Below are positions 11,639 to 22,887 of a stretch of DNA of 64,000 bases, one piece after another. Source of the DNA: Colocasia esculenta (Eukaryota > Streptophyta > Magnoliopsida > Alismatales > Araceae); the NCBI GenBank assembly GCA_014218235.1, contig CM024755.1:100792948-100856947 (forward strand). The letters run 5' to 3'. Position 1 is the first letter of the stretch; every line of letters begins with the position of its first letter. The notes beneath the pieces are model-generated. The model was not told the DNA's origin. It was given only the letters and a program-made list of their open reading frames with translations, and did no database searches. A program made the position numbers and the translations under genes.

Positions 11639-12240
11639 TAAACGATTTTCTTTAGAGAGACTACCATCTGATCGCCCCGCCGCCGACGCAGCAAATCACA
11701 TGCATGTGAACAACTGGGGAAAGAAGAGTTGTCAAAAAAGAGAGTGAGTTGAATGTTATGTGGTGCCTGCCCTTTTGGCGTCACTTACTAATAAGTTATT
11801 TTTATTCAAATAGATATAAGATGCAGAACCAGAACATTTAGAGAGAACTATCTAGTGACATAAATAATCGGTGAACCTTTTCGGGGATTCCAACGTACGA
11901 ATTATTAAAGATCCTAAGGAGAACTCAACTCAAGGAGTGGTTTGGTTGAGGCCCTCCATGTACACATATAAATATGACTATCCCACTTACCTATATTAAA
12001 AAAAAAAGTTTCTAAACATCAAAACAAAGCAAAAGCAAGGTTAAATATCTAGCGCAATAAACCTTCGCGAGTACAAATACATTTTGTGTTACACGAGTAG
12101 TTAAGAGGACTTGTTCACATAAACCATACCCTCAATAGCTCTTGTTCCTAGGCAAGGAATGCTTCCTCCCCTATGGAATACGGACCGATCAACCTATGCA
12201 ACACCATATATAAAATGAAATAATTGCTAAGATTATTGCT

Positions 12241-14450
12241 TGCATGTTAAAACCGTTTTTGCAGGGTATGATATCTAAGAACCAAGGAGCTTCCACACCT
12301 GGTAGAGTGATCACACGTTGTACTGTGACCGTACAAGGGTTTCTACACTCACTTCACATCAAGGGTGGCAAATCCGTAGTGTTTGGTCTCAAAGTTGATG
12401 TAGGTAAGACCTATAATAGATTGGAATAGAGCTTTTTAAGTGTAATGCTTAAAAAACAAGGCTTTTCTCCTCATGCTATTTCTCTCGTAGTGAATTGATT
12501 TGTGTCTCTGCAGTTACTTATTCAATTAATATTAATGGAGAGGCCGCTGGATACATTCAACCTTCCAGAGGAATCAGACAAGGATGCCCCTTTGTCCCCT
12601 TACCTGTTCATCCTCTGTGCAGAAGTATTATCCAGTCTATTAAAGAAAGAACAGACAGATGGAGTTACAAAAGGTTTCAAGATCAATCATAAAGCTCCAG
12701 CAGTTACACATGTTCTTTATGCTGATGGCATATTCATCTTTGGGCAAGCTGAAGGGAAAGAACTTTTGGAGTATAAGAAAACCTAGTTGATCTATCCAAG
12801 AGATCAATATGCACAAATCTGGCAGCATTTTCAGTTCAAATACTTCTCAGTTTCTACAAATGCATGTGAAACAAAAGACTGGTTTTGGGGATTTACATCA
12901 GTTCTCTCTCTCTTTGGACACACCTCTCTGCCAGGGAAGAGGAAGACAATGACAGAAGCAATTTCTTGAGGAAACGATGAAAAAGAGACTAAATATGTGG
13001 AAAGCAAATACTCTCTCAGCTGCTGGCAAGACAGTGCTTGTTCAGTCTACACTTGATGCCATCCCAGTGCCTATAATGAACACTTGATCCCAAAAAGGTC
13101 TGATCAACAAACTCTCAAGCATTCAAAGGAATTTTTCGTGGGGTAAGAGGGATGGAAAGAACAAGGTACCTCTTGCAGTTTGGCACAAAATCCAACGATT
13201 CAAACAGATGGGGGATAAGAGATCTTCACTCTTCATGACAAAGCTGCGACAGTGAAGCTTGTATGGAGATTTTTGAATGACTACTCAGGCTTGTGGGCAA
13301 GGATCCTAAGAGGAAAATATGTGGAGTTTCTCAACTTCTGGAAATTATCTTTTAGGCAAAATTGCTCGCCCACCTGGAAGGCAATCATGTCAGACTCAGT
13401 GAAAACAAACCTCAACGGAGGGTGTATACGGCAAGTTAAAGATGGCAATGCTACTGACGTTTGGTGGGTTCCGGACATTCCATGGCTGCCAATGTTGAGA
13501 TGGGATTTTGCTACACAGCCGAAGCTATTCTCAGGATCCCTCTTCCCCAGCCAATTTCAGTGCATAACTACAAACTAATCTGATGTCAGACTGAGAATGG
13601 GGAGTTAAATTCCAAATGTGAATGTCAATTCATCAAAGATAAAAGCCAAAATCCCTCGTCTTCCTCCCCCTCTCAAGTACGGAAATATCATTTGGCATCC
13701 CAAACTGAGCTCTTAGGTCCAACCCCACCCCCACCCCCAGGTTTTTAATATTTGTCCGAACAGGCTTATCAAATGCTCTGCCAACCACTCTCAGGTTGTC
13801 CATCATTTCACGTAAAGCATCTAAGAGCTGTTCTTTTAGTAAGAAACAAGACGTGAATACTGATCATGTTTCCTTCAAATGCAATCTAGCCAGAGCTATT
13901 TGATTCGCTTCAACCTTTTCTTAAAAGACTAATCAGTCTACGTTGTCTTTGGATCAGAGAATTGTAAGCTGGTCTAATCTCTGGGGTGCCCTTAAGATGG
14001 CCTTAGCTCTTCTGTGGAACATTTGGAAAGCAAGGAGGTCATTCATCTTTGAGCAGAAACGTCTCTCTCCTCAGCAGATTGTCTTCAAAATTTACCAGGA
14101 TCCATTTAATTAGGAATCTGCTATGGCCTTCAAAGGCACCAAATCCAGTCCTGAGCAATCTGATCTGGCTCGCTTTCCTCACTCAGGAGAACATATTCTT
14201 GTTTATGATGCGTTCAAAGGTAACTTGGCTGTGCATGTGATACTTGAGAATTCTGATGGGATGCATCATTAAACAATGTGGTGCTCTCATGTCCCCTGCA
14301 AGTTCAGTCATTCAAGCTGAAGCCAATGCCATCAAATTTGGAATCCTCTGGGCCATTGAATTTAATTATCCTATCACCATCCTCAGCAATTCTCTGATCA
14401 TGGAATGCGCCTTACAAAAGCTCTCTCCGAGCCCCTGGCATAGTGATGCG
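12241..14450 (+). pseudogene. L1-type LINE remnant (reverse transcriptase, RVT zinc-binding region, RNase H)
   Basis: Successive frames on one strand give the ordered domains of a plant L1 element. RT: GLKVDVGKTY near 12400, SRGIRQG near 12570, SPYLFILCAE near 12600-12635, and VLYADGIFIF at about 12712-12740. Next come a LSAAGKTVLVQSTLDAIP stretch near 13010-13070, a KLVWRFLN...WARILRGKY stretch at 13255-13320 (before the zinc-binding region), and an RNase H-like EANAIKFGILWAIEF stretch near 14320-14365. Many stops and frameshifts interrupt it, and the second catalytic Asp of the YADD box is Gly. No endonuclease domain is seen upstream. The RNase H part ends abruptly at about 14445. Confidence 0.8.
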
Positions 14451-15523
14451 GGACAACACACGTGGACTAGGCAACTTGACAAACTACGACTTTCCAAAGA
14501 CGCGATCAGCACTAGCAATAAAGATTAGCGGATTCATACCAATTAAACAAGTAAGCGACAGGAAAATAAGTACGTCCAAAGAAGTACGTAGCCCACTAAG
14601 TCGTCCCTCGTGGAGGGAAACGCGGGACCAAGGTAGCTAAGAAGCCACCAAAACTAGGATAGTCGATCCACAGTCAAGGTCCAAACGGAGCCTTCGGGAA
14701 ATAGGTTCTCGCACTTTCAAGCCGGCTGTGACGCACGTCACGGGCTAGGTGTCCTACCTCACAAGTCGGCGGCAAATATGAGCAAATACGAGAAAAGCAA
14801 GTAACAAGCTAGAGTATGGAGTACGTACCTCCACGTCTGTGCGTGGGGAAGAACCCGACCGTGTCACGAATCCCGAGTACAGAGCAAATAAATGAAAATA
14901 TTACACGTTAACTTAGCGCACTCCACGCAGGGAGGTAACAGACTACACAAATATAACCTCGAGATTTCGTGGACCGGCAAACTTGCGAATTCTGGATGGG
15001 CAGTCCAAGCGGAGTGGACTTGGCAAGTTCTGTTCGCTGGCGTGGGTTGCTGGCGGAGAGGGTGCAGCGAGGTCACTGCGTCGGTACCACCAAGGGCTCT
15101 GGCTGGCCCGGGTGCGGGTGCAGATGGCGCGAAGGGGCGAGCGCTGTCGCTGGCGCTAGCGCAGTCTGGTCAGGGCTGACGCTGGCAACGCAGGAGAGAG
15201 TGACGCGGGCTGGTGGGGTTGGGTGCGACGTAGGGCGAAGAGGGCCGCACGTGGGGAGGGGGTTTGCAGATGCAGGGCGGCCAGGGGTGACGTGAGCAGG
15301 GACGAGGCAGGGGCGGCGCTGCGCTCGCGAGCAGGGGAGGCAGTGCAGGTGGGGTTCGCGGGCCAGGCGCAGGGGCTGGCACGTGGCGAAGGGGCGGCCA
15401 CGGGTGGGACGCGATTGGCGGAAGCGGGGCGCCACGCGGCACTGGTGCGGCGGCCACGGGGAAGGGAGGCGTGAGCGGGTGCAGGGGGATGCGGATGGGG
15501 CTGGCGACGGCGGTGTGGTGCAT
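14446..15523. repeat. unassigned GC-rich block, possibly an LTR
   Basis: The LINE stops at about 14445 and element A begins at 15524. The block between starts TGATGCGGG and ends GTGCA, so it could be an LTR, but no partner copy is in the window. The right part (14980-15520) is strongly GC-rich and produces long low-complexity Pro/Ala/Arg open frames on both strands, which are composition artefacts. A GACGCACGTCACGGG phrase near 14730 faintly recalls the sequence just beyond the shared LTR module of the Tekay-like elements. Confidence 0.35.
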
Positions 15524-15744
15524 GTAGACACGTCAATTTTACCTAAATTGGACAAAATCTCGAGTTGCACTGTAACGCCTCAATATGATTGTCTTTAATT
15601 ACCTTTTTAAGTGATTTCCCTGAATTTCCTGTTATACTTTGAGACTTCTCAGAATTTTCCTGTCCTTTAAAACTTTTTTAGGACCTTTTAGATAAGTTTG
15701 CAAAAGAGTCTAGAAAAACTCAAAAAGGATCAGCACTATTTTTA

Positions 15745-16343
15745 AATCGCGACCAGAACGGCGGCCGCATATTAAACTCTATAAGAGCGACGCCTGGAGG
15801 CGACGCAATTTAGCTACCGCCTTACGGGACGCAACGCTTAACCGACGTTAAAGGGCGTCCATAACGGCCGCCGCGGTTAAAAAGTCAACAATGTTAGGCT
15901 GTGTCAGAGCGGCCACATTCTGACACCTGTGGCAGGCTCTGAAATGCGTCGTGGTTGTACGACGCGATTCTTAGCCGCCCTGCGCACACCATACCCCTGC
16001 CAGGCGTCAGAACACTGTCAGTTCGGTGTCAGACTCTAAATCGCACCCAGATAGTACGCCGCGATTAAGAACTGCCAATTACAGCGTTACAAATGTTCAG
16101 GCGGTTGTTAATAGCGACCAGTATGATGGACGCATTTTATGAACGCAGATGAGGTCATGGTTGTCAAATCGATTTGACCTTCCGAAATGCGACGACTATG
16201 GTCGACGCGATTCTTAAGATCGCTGCGCGCCGTAATCATCATATTTTGGCAAGTTGATGGGACATCTGGCCGACCTAATGAATCGCGACGTCCCCTATGG
16301 CCGCAATTTTACTTGAAAAACGTCCGCTGTGTTGGACGCGATT
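15745..16343 (+). repeat. cluster of 28-bp AATCGCGTC-N10-GACGCGATT motifs (LTR of A)
   Basis: At least eight units are readable with arms of 9 bases and a spacer of exactly 10, for example AAATGCGTC/GACGCGATT near 15943, AATCGCACC/GCCGCGATT near 16043, AAATGCGAC/GACGCGATT near 16184 and AATCGCGAC/GCCGCAATT near 16281. Spacers differ completely between units. The last unit ends 14 bases before the TATA box at 16358. Confidence 0.75.
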
Positions 16344-16357
16344 TAAAATAGTGAGTC

Positions 16358-16364
16358 TATATAT
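16358..16364 (+). promoter_or_regulatory. TATA box of element A LTR
   Basis: TATATAT directly downstream of the 28-bp motif cluster and about 835 bases into the LTR, the position expected for the U3/R boundary region. Its placement matches the TATA box in element B LTRs. Confidence 0.5.
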
Positions 16365-17001
16365 GCAAGCCCCCTGCGCAGCAGTGAGGAGAGAGAGAGA
16401 CCTTACCCCCCAGAGCGGCGAAGCCCTGCCCGTCCAACGCGTCGCCCACCTGCCATTCCGTTCCACGTCCACCGGAAGTTCCATTAGGACGATCCTACTG
16501 TCCAGAAGCTGCCGTTCCGGAGCCGGAGGACGATCCACGCCGTACGCTCCACGACGAGGAGTCGCCATCCACCACGCTGTTTCCGGGCTCTCACAGCCTT
16601 TCTCTCCCCCTGTCCGGGTCACCAGACAACACACACGCACACACGTGCATGCTCCCCCCCCCCCCCCCACCGTCTAGCTAGGGGTTTTTCATTTCCGCAG
16701 TTAGGAGGTACTTCAGGCTAAATCTCCTTCGCCGGCCGGCCGGTGGAAGGAGGAGGAAGGACCCACCGCACACGCACCCCGCTACTTTCTACAGGCCCAA
16801 AAAGGTACACATCCCCTTTTATACCCGTCCCTACTTTTGGTACTTTTTAGTAAAAGTACCTGGCGATCGCGGCTTTCCTTTACTTTCCGTCCGCTTTTAT
16901 TCCCCGTGTGAGCGCCGTTTATTCTCCCGCTATTCACCCTTTCCCCGACCCGTAAAAAGGGAGAGGAGGGACATTTCGAGAAAATAACCGCATCTACAAC
17001 T

Positions 17002-17018
17002 TGGCGATCGCGATGGGA
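17002..17018 (+). other. primer-binding site of element A
   Basis: TGGCGATCGCGATGGGA lies three bases after the LTR end, the same spacing as in element B, where the site reads TGGCGATCACGGTGGGA. TGGCGA starts are typical of Tat/Ogre-type gypsy elements primed by an Arg tRNA; the exact tRNA was not determined. Confidence 0.6.
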
Positions 17019-17322
17019 CGTCTCTTCTTTTAGCCCAGTATCGCTTTATTTAGCCCCGTGTGGCGCTGTTTTCTAGTCAGTTTAGTCATTTCCTATTTGT
17101 CAGTTTAAGCTTCCTTTTAGTCCTTTCCATTAGCATGCTAAAAATAGTTTGATAGGGTTTAAATAAAAATAAAAAAAAATAGTTCTATAGTCCTTACCAT
17201 CTTATCATCTTTGCTATTTGAGAGTTTTTGTGTTTGGAACCCCCATCCCCCTTAATCTAACCCCAATTGCATGCTAATCCACCCCCTTGGGGTGAGATTT
17301 CGTTGGGAGGGTCTCTGAGTTG

Positions 17323-17668
17323 AATCGCGACGACACCAGACGCCGCGATTCAGCCCAGTTGTTTATACTTAGAGATATTTTGTGGGGAGGGTTTCCTGTG
17401 TAGATACGTGTCGGGAACAGACGACGCGTTTCTACTTGTTCATTTATTTTTCGCAGCTTTTTAGAAATATATTTGTTCTGTGCTGTTGCGCGTCAAACCC
17501 AGACGACGCATTTTATGAATCTCTGTTGTGCGGCGGCCTGTCTGGACGCAATTCTGAACAGAGTCCTCAGGAAGTCGCCTCGGCTCTTACAGCTGTCATA
17601 AGCTGTCAGATCCGCGGCCGACTGAAAGGACGCGATTTAAATTAGCACCCTCTGCGGTGGACGCGATT
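17323..17668 (+). repeat. 28-bp motif cluster in leader of element A
   Basis: Units with 10-base spacers include AATCGCGAC/GCCGCGATT at 17323, ATACGTGTC/GACGCGTTT near 17404, TTGCGCGTC/GACGCATTT near 17485 and a TCCGCGGC/GACGCGATT unit near 17611. A further right arm lies at 17660-17668. The cluster is transcribed, unlike the upstream LTR cluster, so it can act at RNA level. Confidence 0.65.
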
Positions 17669-17761
17669 TAAATCCTTTCTAGGACCTCCAGCTGCTAGCC
17701 TTGTGTTGTTTTTACCTTTCTTTTAATAGCCAGGGGACTTCCTTCCCCCATTTCCTAGGAT

Positions 17762-17895
17762 CCAAACACACCTCTCGGTGGGAACCATCTCTCCATTGGG
17801 CATTCCGTCCCTTTGGACTAGAAAATTCCTGCCGGGACCTCCGTAAATCTCCGTACCCCGTGGATTCCCTCACGGCGGACCGAGTTGGTTGTACC
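17762..17895 (-). repeat. shared ~135-base module (element A leader)
   Basis: Read on the minus strand it runs GGTACAACCAACTCGGTC, GAGGGAATCCA, GGAGATTTACGG, CTAGTCCAAAGGGACGGAAT, CCAATGGAGAG. This aligns with 50539-50670 and with 22010-22143. Relative to element transcription it has the same orientation in all three families. Function unknown. Confidence 0.7.
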
Positions 17896-18148
17896 GAATA
17901 CTGGCGACCTGGATAGAGTGCCTATTGTGGAGAGATTGCTTTAAAAGTGAACCCCGAAGTTATCATTATACCCACTTGTCTAGTTCGCTTCTTCTCTTGA
18001 GTGACACACTGTTAAGCTAAAATCCACGTTAATCATTTCAAACACAATTAAGTGGGCGTAATCGGTGCTAACTGTGTGCTTAAAACTAAGTAATCTTCTC
18101 CCTCATTGGTTGAGTAGTTGTCCGGTACTGTTTTCCGAGCCGTCCTGC

Positions 18149-19279
18149 ATGCAACTCCGATCTGGCCGTTCTCTTTCCATGGCTGATTACGAGGACGCAG
18201 GCCAAGATGAGGTATATGAAGAAATCTACGGGTCTAGCTCTTATCTTCCTGCCAATCCGTCCAATCCACATGTGAACGTGGTGGACGCGCAACCCCAGAT
18301 TCCCCAGAGGCAAGACGATCCTTATGCCTCTATTAATCTTTCTCAGCTTATGGGCATCCTACAGAACCTTCAAGCTTCTCAGGTACCGGGTGCCCAGGCT
18401 GCCCTAAACGGGAAATCTGTTGTCAACCCCGATCCCTCCGGTTACCTGAACCAGGGACCCCGGATTGAGTCCATCCGCGATCCGGGTGGGCAAATTTCGC
18501 CAGCCCCTTCACGGGCCCGTTCTGTTATCCATTCCCGGTATCATAGTCCAGAAGACAGGTACCGGGCACCCGCTGACATGGCACACCCTGCTTATCAACC
18601 ACGGGTTCCGACCCAGGGTCCCGCATATGTCAGCATTCCTCACCAATACCCTTCCCGGGCAGACGCCCATTGTGCTGTCCCTTCCGCTGCTCCCCAACAA
18701 TCTGTAAATCAGCTTACCCAGGCCCTTCTGGCTAAGGTAAACAATAGAGCGCGATTTGAAGAGGGCGTCTGCCCCTAAAGATTCCTTTGAACTGACATTG
18801 CCTTCATGCCAGTCTTCATTTACCTCCGTCAGAAATGCCGATCTATCGCCGCTACAGTGGCACCAGCAGCCCTTTCGTACATATCAAGGAATTCAGTACG
18901 AATCTTCTTTATGGCAGGATGACAATCGTGCCCTTGCCTTCTTGTTTCGTCGGTCCCTAGACGGGCCTGCCCTCGATTGGTTCTATTCCTTGGACCCAGC
19001 AGATGCAGAGAACTTCGAGGCAGTCCAGAGGAAGTTCTTGAGAAGGTACAGAGACCGAGTGGCCCTGTACTATCTATTACTGATCTGGTGGCCGAAAAGA
19101 TGAAGGCTGATGAAGAGTTCGTCTCCTTGCTGATAGGTGGAGGCTCATGGCCGAGAAACTGAGAGATCCGTTGTCTGAATCTGAGACAGGTAAAGATGAT
19201 CACCGCCAACACTACACCCCAGTTCAGCATGTTTGGCTATGAATAAGCTGAACAACAATGGAGGAGCTATATGAGAGAG
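18149..19279 (+). pseudogene. gag of element A (Tat-like), frameshifted and cut by the gap
   Basis: Starts MQLRSGRSLSM at 18149, a start style seen in Tat/Athila-type Gag. The N-terminal part is acidic (DYEDAGQDEVYEE) and then Pro/Gln/Ser-rich linker to about 18745. A frame change near 18745-18778 leads into the conserved gag core: LAFLFRRSLDGPALDWFYSL (18935-18994) and KFLRRYRDR (about 19033-19060). Another frame change gives the SITDLVAEKM stretch, and a final MEELYER precedes the gap. The core matches element B, which has LAYLFRKSLDGPALEWFYSL. It encodes the capsid precursor of the particle. No intact reading frame remains. Confidence 0.75.
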
Positions 19280-19379
19280 NNNNNNNNNNNNNNNNNNNNN
19301 NNNNNNNNNNNNNNNNNNNNNNNNNNNNNNNNNNNNNNNNNNNNNNNNNNNNNNNNNNNNNNNNNNNNNNNNNNNNNNN
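19280..19379. other. assembly gap (100 N)
   Basis: Exactly 100 N. A round number usually marks a gap of unknown true size. The element on each side differs (Tat-like gag left, copia gag right), so sequence is missing and the join may not be collinear. Confidence 0.98.
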
Positions 19380-19455
19380 TACCCCTAATGAAGCATTCCA
19401 TATGCATCCTCCAATACTGGTAATCTTCGCCATCAAAGAATGGTGGCCTTGTCAT
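19380..19455 (-). pseudogene. copia gag N-terminal fragment
   Basis: The minus strand from 19455 encodes MTRPPFFDGEDYQYW followed by MHMECFI, the N-terminal motif of copia Gag (the Sirevirus-type element at 56529 has RPPLFDGEDYPYWKTRMEYF). It is cut by the gap after 25 residues. No LTR or primer-binding site is seen upstream. Confidence 0.65.
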
Positions 19456-19469
19456 GGACTATAGGTCAC

Positions 19470-20795
19470 ACACATGTTATATAACATATGTCTAATTTTT
19501 CATAATTTTCGAAGTAAAGAAACTATTTATCAAATTTAAAACAAATTTCAAGTATTTATTGCATTAACTCTTAAAAATAGGATTAACAGAGAAAACTCAA
19601 ATTTAACAGTCTAAAAACATGAGCACAATAACCCTAACTTCAAAACAAAATATTATAAATAATATATCATGAGACATCTATTTTTTGGAATTAAATCTAA
19701 CCTAAACATACTTATTTTCTCATGAACAAAAATAACAGAAATTAATATATATAACCAGAAAATATTTAGGACAACATGATCACTTCATAGTACCTACCAC
19801 ACCCTGTCAAAACCATCAGAACCAAAATCCATCCATAAGACCCACAAAATTCACCTCACATGCTTTAAAACAAATTTATGGAAAAGTAATATGAACTTAA
19901 CGGCAAGGGGTCCACCGTTAAAGGTGTTGACAGCATCATCAACTGCAGTCAACGTATGAACTTGGAGGCAGCAAAGTTCGCTATCAAGTTCCTATCTGCA
20001 GAAGTTGTAGACTAAAACCAAAAGGAAACAAAAATTGGGGGTCCAAGACAATCGTAACAAATCGAAAAACCCTACTTGATAGGCACATGAATGAAAACCC
20101 TAAGTTACTTGCCTCACACAACCACCCCAAAGATCAATTCTGTTGGTGAATTCCTCCTCGACCAAGCTAAAGAGGTGTGTCTCCACACCTTAATTCAATC
20201 TCCACGTCCCTTTTTGATGCAATCCCCATGAGCCAACAACTTCTTCATGTATAGCAGCAACTCCGTATAGCAGTAGAACATCAAGGAAGCCTTCAACTCA
20301 TCAGATCAAGCCTCAAGAAGTCTCTCCCTCTCTCCCCCAAAATCTCTCACCCAAACCCTAGACAATCAAAGGTTCTTCCCTCACAGAAATAACCCATATA
20401 TATATATATATATATGACTTTGGGTAGTGATCAAGAGAGGAAATAGAGCCCGAAATGTACCCAGAATTTCCCACTCTCTACGCGAAGAAATTGGGGTTGC
20501 AATCGGATTTGAAAACTGGAAACGTAGGAATCTTAATGTCAAGATAGACTGACATCAAGATGGAAATAGACGACGTTCGATCTTGTCGTTAACTTCAAAG
20601 ATCCGAAAATCTTATAAAACCCAATAAGTAAACGGTGAAAAATACTGCCACAGACCTGGGGTTAACGACATATTATGTTGTCATTAACAAAGCTTGACGG
20701 CATAGGATCCCACCATCAAGGGGTCCTAACCAGAACAATTCAAAACAATATAGCAACATAGTAAATGACTACTTCAGAAAACCTAGGGTGTTACA
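19470..20795 (-). repeat. probable gypsy (Tekay-like) LTR fragment
   Basis: On the minus strand it starts TGTAACACCC at 20795, the standard start of Tekay-like LTRs, which reads GTGTTACA at the right end on the + strand, like the ends at 24192 and 53853. The interior is non-coding, with a TA run near 20400. The left end is lost next to the copia gag fragment and gap. It abuts the copia LTR that starts at about 20796. Confidence 0.45.
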
Positions 20796-20955
20796 TGTTG
20801 TGTTTGTTTTCCTCCTTGATTAGAAAGGAGAAGACCTGAGAGGATCAAGTGTGGTGGTTGTACCTGCAGGAGATCGTTTTTATTGATTTGGTCGTTTTAG
20901 CTATAGTATTATAGTAGAATCTCAAGGTATTTTTACTTGGGGACTGGACGTAGGT
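20796..20955 (+). repeat. copia LTR, left part (split by tandem gypsy array)
   Basis: Contains GGGGACTGGACGTAGGT, a phrase also found in the Sirevirus LTR near 56250 (GGGACTGGACGTAGGA). The LTR continues beyond the gypsy array at 39876. The last five bases, TAGGT, form the left target duplication of the array. Confidence 0.65.
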
Positions 20956-22009
20956 TGTCACGCCCCGATATTTAGCAGCGAAATAAATACCGAGGTGCGT
21001 GAACGATACAAATAGACGTATCACAGTTGAATAACGCAGAGTCACAATTGAACATAAGAACACATTTGAGAATATAATATGGTCACCAAAAGTATACTTT
21101 ATTCCATTTCATTCAACTAGCTACAACCTTACATAAGAAGAACGAACTAAAGGGTCCTTATTCAAATGAAAATTTTCACTAATACATAGACTACTCAAAT
21201 ATCTATTCCTACTACTTCATCTCCTCAATGTCGGGTTTTATCACTCTTGCCCTGCCCCATCGGACTCCACAGGTTTCTCATCACTACCTGAAAAGGACAG
21301 GATGATAGGGCGAGTGAACTAGCTCAGTAGGATTTACATCTCAATATTGTGCGGGCACTAATATACATGATTAACATTTTAAATAGGCAGATATGCACAT
21401 GAACATGATAATTCTAATGCATGCTTTTCTAACAAGTTAAATAGCGGAACAGAACGGATGTCATATCAAATATCGAGTTGCATATACAATGGACGGATAT
21501 TTGAAGAGTAGAATCATATCAAAAGAGATTGGCCATACAGATATCATGTATTCACAAGAACAGAGGTATCATATCAAATCTTATCATATCATATCAAATC
21601 AAACTTATCATATCATATCAAACGAAGGCACATTCCCACAAATCTTGCATATCGTATCAGTGCCATGCCAAGCACCACAAGTCCATACTCCAGCGGTTAA
21701 TAAGTACGTTGGGGCGCTCTTCCCAAGACCAGACAGGGCCCCTATTGCACAGGCATTAGTCAAATGGACCGAAGTCCTACGTTGTGCCGAACAAACATTT
21801 CATATCATGGATACGGAATTTCAATAATAAGCTCAATGTAATAAGAACATGATCATCATAGAGTCAAGGTGTGACAAATAGCTCAAGAGAACAAATGGGC
21901 AGTATAACGATGTATCTTATGTTTCATAATTCGTTATTGTCTTGACATAAGGATAACTAATGACAAATCATACGCGAAACATGTGCTCTCTATCTTTAGG
22001 GTACTTCAT

Positions 22010-22143
22010 GGTACAACCAGCTTGGCCTCTATGTGGGAATCCATACAGAGCGGAGACTTACGGAGGTCTTAAGGAAAAGATCGCTAGTCTTGCCGATTTG
22101 GAATGACCGGAAGAGATCTCTATATTCCCCAAGAAGGTGTGCC
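22010..22143 (+). repeat. shared ~135-base module (LTR1)
   Basis: Begins GGTACAACCAGCTTGG, then GTGGGAATCCATA, GGAGACTTACGGAGGTC, GATCGCTAGTC, GGAATGACC and ends AAGAAGGTGTGCC. Element B has the same order of phrases at 50539-50670 and element A at 17762-17895 (minus). Confidence 0.75.
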
Positions 22144-22621
22144 TATTCGTGCAAAGGTGTAAGTGACGTGTCACGGATCTTTCCTAACATGTATGCAATA
22201 TGAACAAATAACTGAAACATCGAAAGCATATAACTTAAAGAAACTCATATACAAACCATGATGAAACACTTTAACTAAACCGTCTACGCTAACATGTGTT
22301 CACCCATACATTCACATCATATTCTTATCATGTCCAATTGACAATAAGTAAGATCACAAGATAATCAAATGAACATAAGGTCAATCACATTTACACATTA
22401 GAATCATATTCATATCATTACCGCTTTCAAATTGATGGATTTCTTTTAGGCCAATGCACACTATGGAACACTATGCAACATGCTGACGGACCACAAAGAC
22501 TAACATGCTGACTGACTGACTGAAAAGTACAGCCTCGGGTCGACCTATGAATAGCGTCCAACACAGTGGACATTTTTACAAAACAGTGTACAGGTAAACA
22601 GGCCAAACGGTGCAGAAATTG

Positions 22622-22887
22622 AATCGCGTCGGCCTACATGGCCGCCTTTCAAGCTAAATCGCGTCGAGATATAGCGACGCCTTACAAGAAATCATTAAAT
22701 AATCCGATGGGCGGGAAAACTGCCTAAATCGTGTCTGGGGATCTCGCCGCAGTTCAGACTGGCACAGACTCCCAGATAGGCATGAAGGCCCATGCGGGGG
22801 TTGATTGGTCAGCGACCTAATCGCGTTCGGCCTCATGGTCACGATTCAGAGGGCGCGGGAATCCCGTCGCTTGGAGAGGACGCGATT
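22622..22887. repeat. 28-bp motif cluster (LTR1)
   Basis: Five units, all with 10-base spacers: AATCGCGTC/GCCGCCTTT (22622), AATCGCGTC/GACGCCTTA (about 22658), AATCGTGTC/GCCGCAGTT (about 22727), AATCGCGTT/GTCACGATT (about 22819) and AATCCCGTC/GACGCGATT ending at 22887. Confidence 0.75.

Larger units (their letters stand above)
15524..16998 (+). repeat. 5' LTR of element A
   Basis: Starts TGTAGACACG and ends CATCTACA, giving a perfect 6-bp inverted repeat TGTAGA/TCTACA. Both ends agree with the LTR ends of element B. The 3' boundary is fixed by the primer-binding site three bases downstream. It contains the 28-bp motif cluster, a TATA box, a C run near 16652-16668 and CpG-rich DNA. Confidence 0.7.
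15524..19279 (+). mobile_element. element A: Tat-like gypsy LTR retrotransposon, 5' part
   Basis: Reads 5' LTR (15524-16998), 3-base spacer, primer-binding site (17002-17018), leader of about 1.1 kb, and gag from 18149, then runs into the N gap. Order, LTR ends (TGTAGA..TCTACA), primer-binding site and gag all have counterparts in element B at 43070-53158, so the two are related families in opposite orientation. No pol is visible before the gap. The 3' LTR and target duplication are not in view. Confidence 0.75.

Noticed and set aside
15073..15570. Long overlapping open frames on both strands in GC-rich DNA
   Set aside because: Low-complexity Pro/Ala/Arg products, several frames open at once, no domain; explained by GC-rich composition and the few stop codons it yields.
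15571..15590. TGTAACGCCTCAATATG as a Tekay-type LTR start
   Set aside because: Only 47 bases inside the LTR of element A; no matching end or internal region; a chance short match.
17902..17918. TGGCGACCTGGATAGAG as primer-binding site of element A
   Set aside because: It lies after the shared module, which in element B is leader sequence. The site at 17002 has the right spacing to an LTR end and matches element B better.
19224..19464. Open frames running through the N gap
   Set aside because: Unknown bases are not evidence of coding; only the copia gag fragment right of the gap and the gag end left of it are kept.
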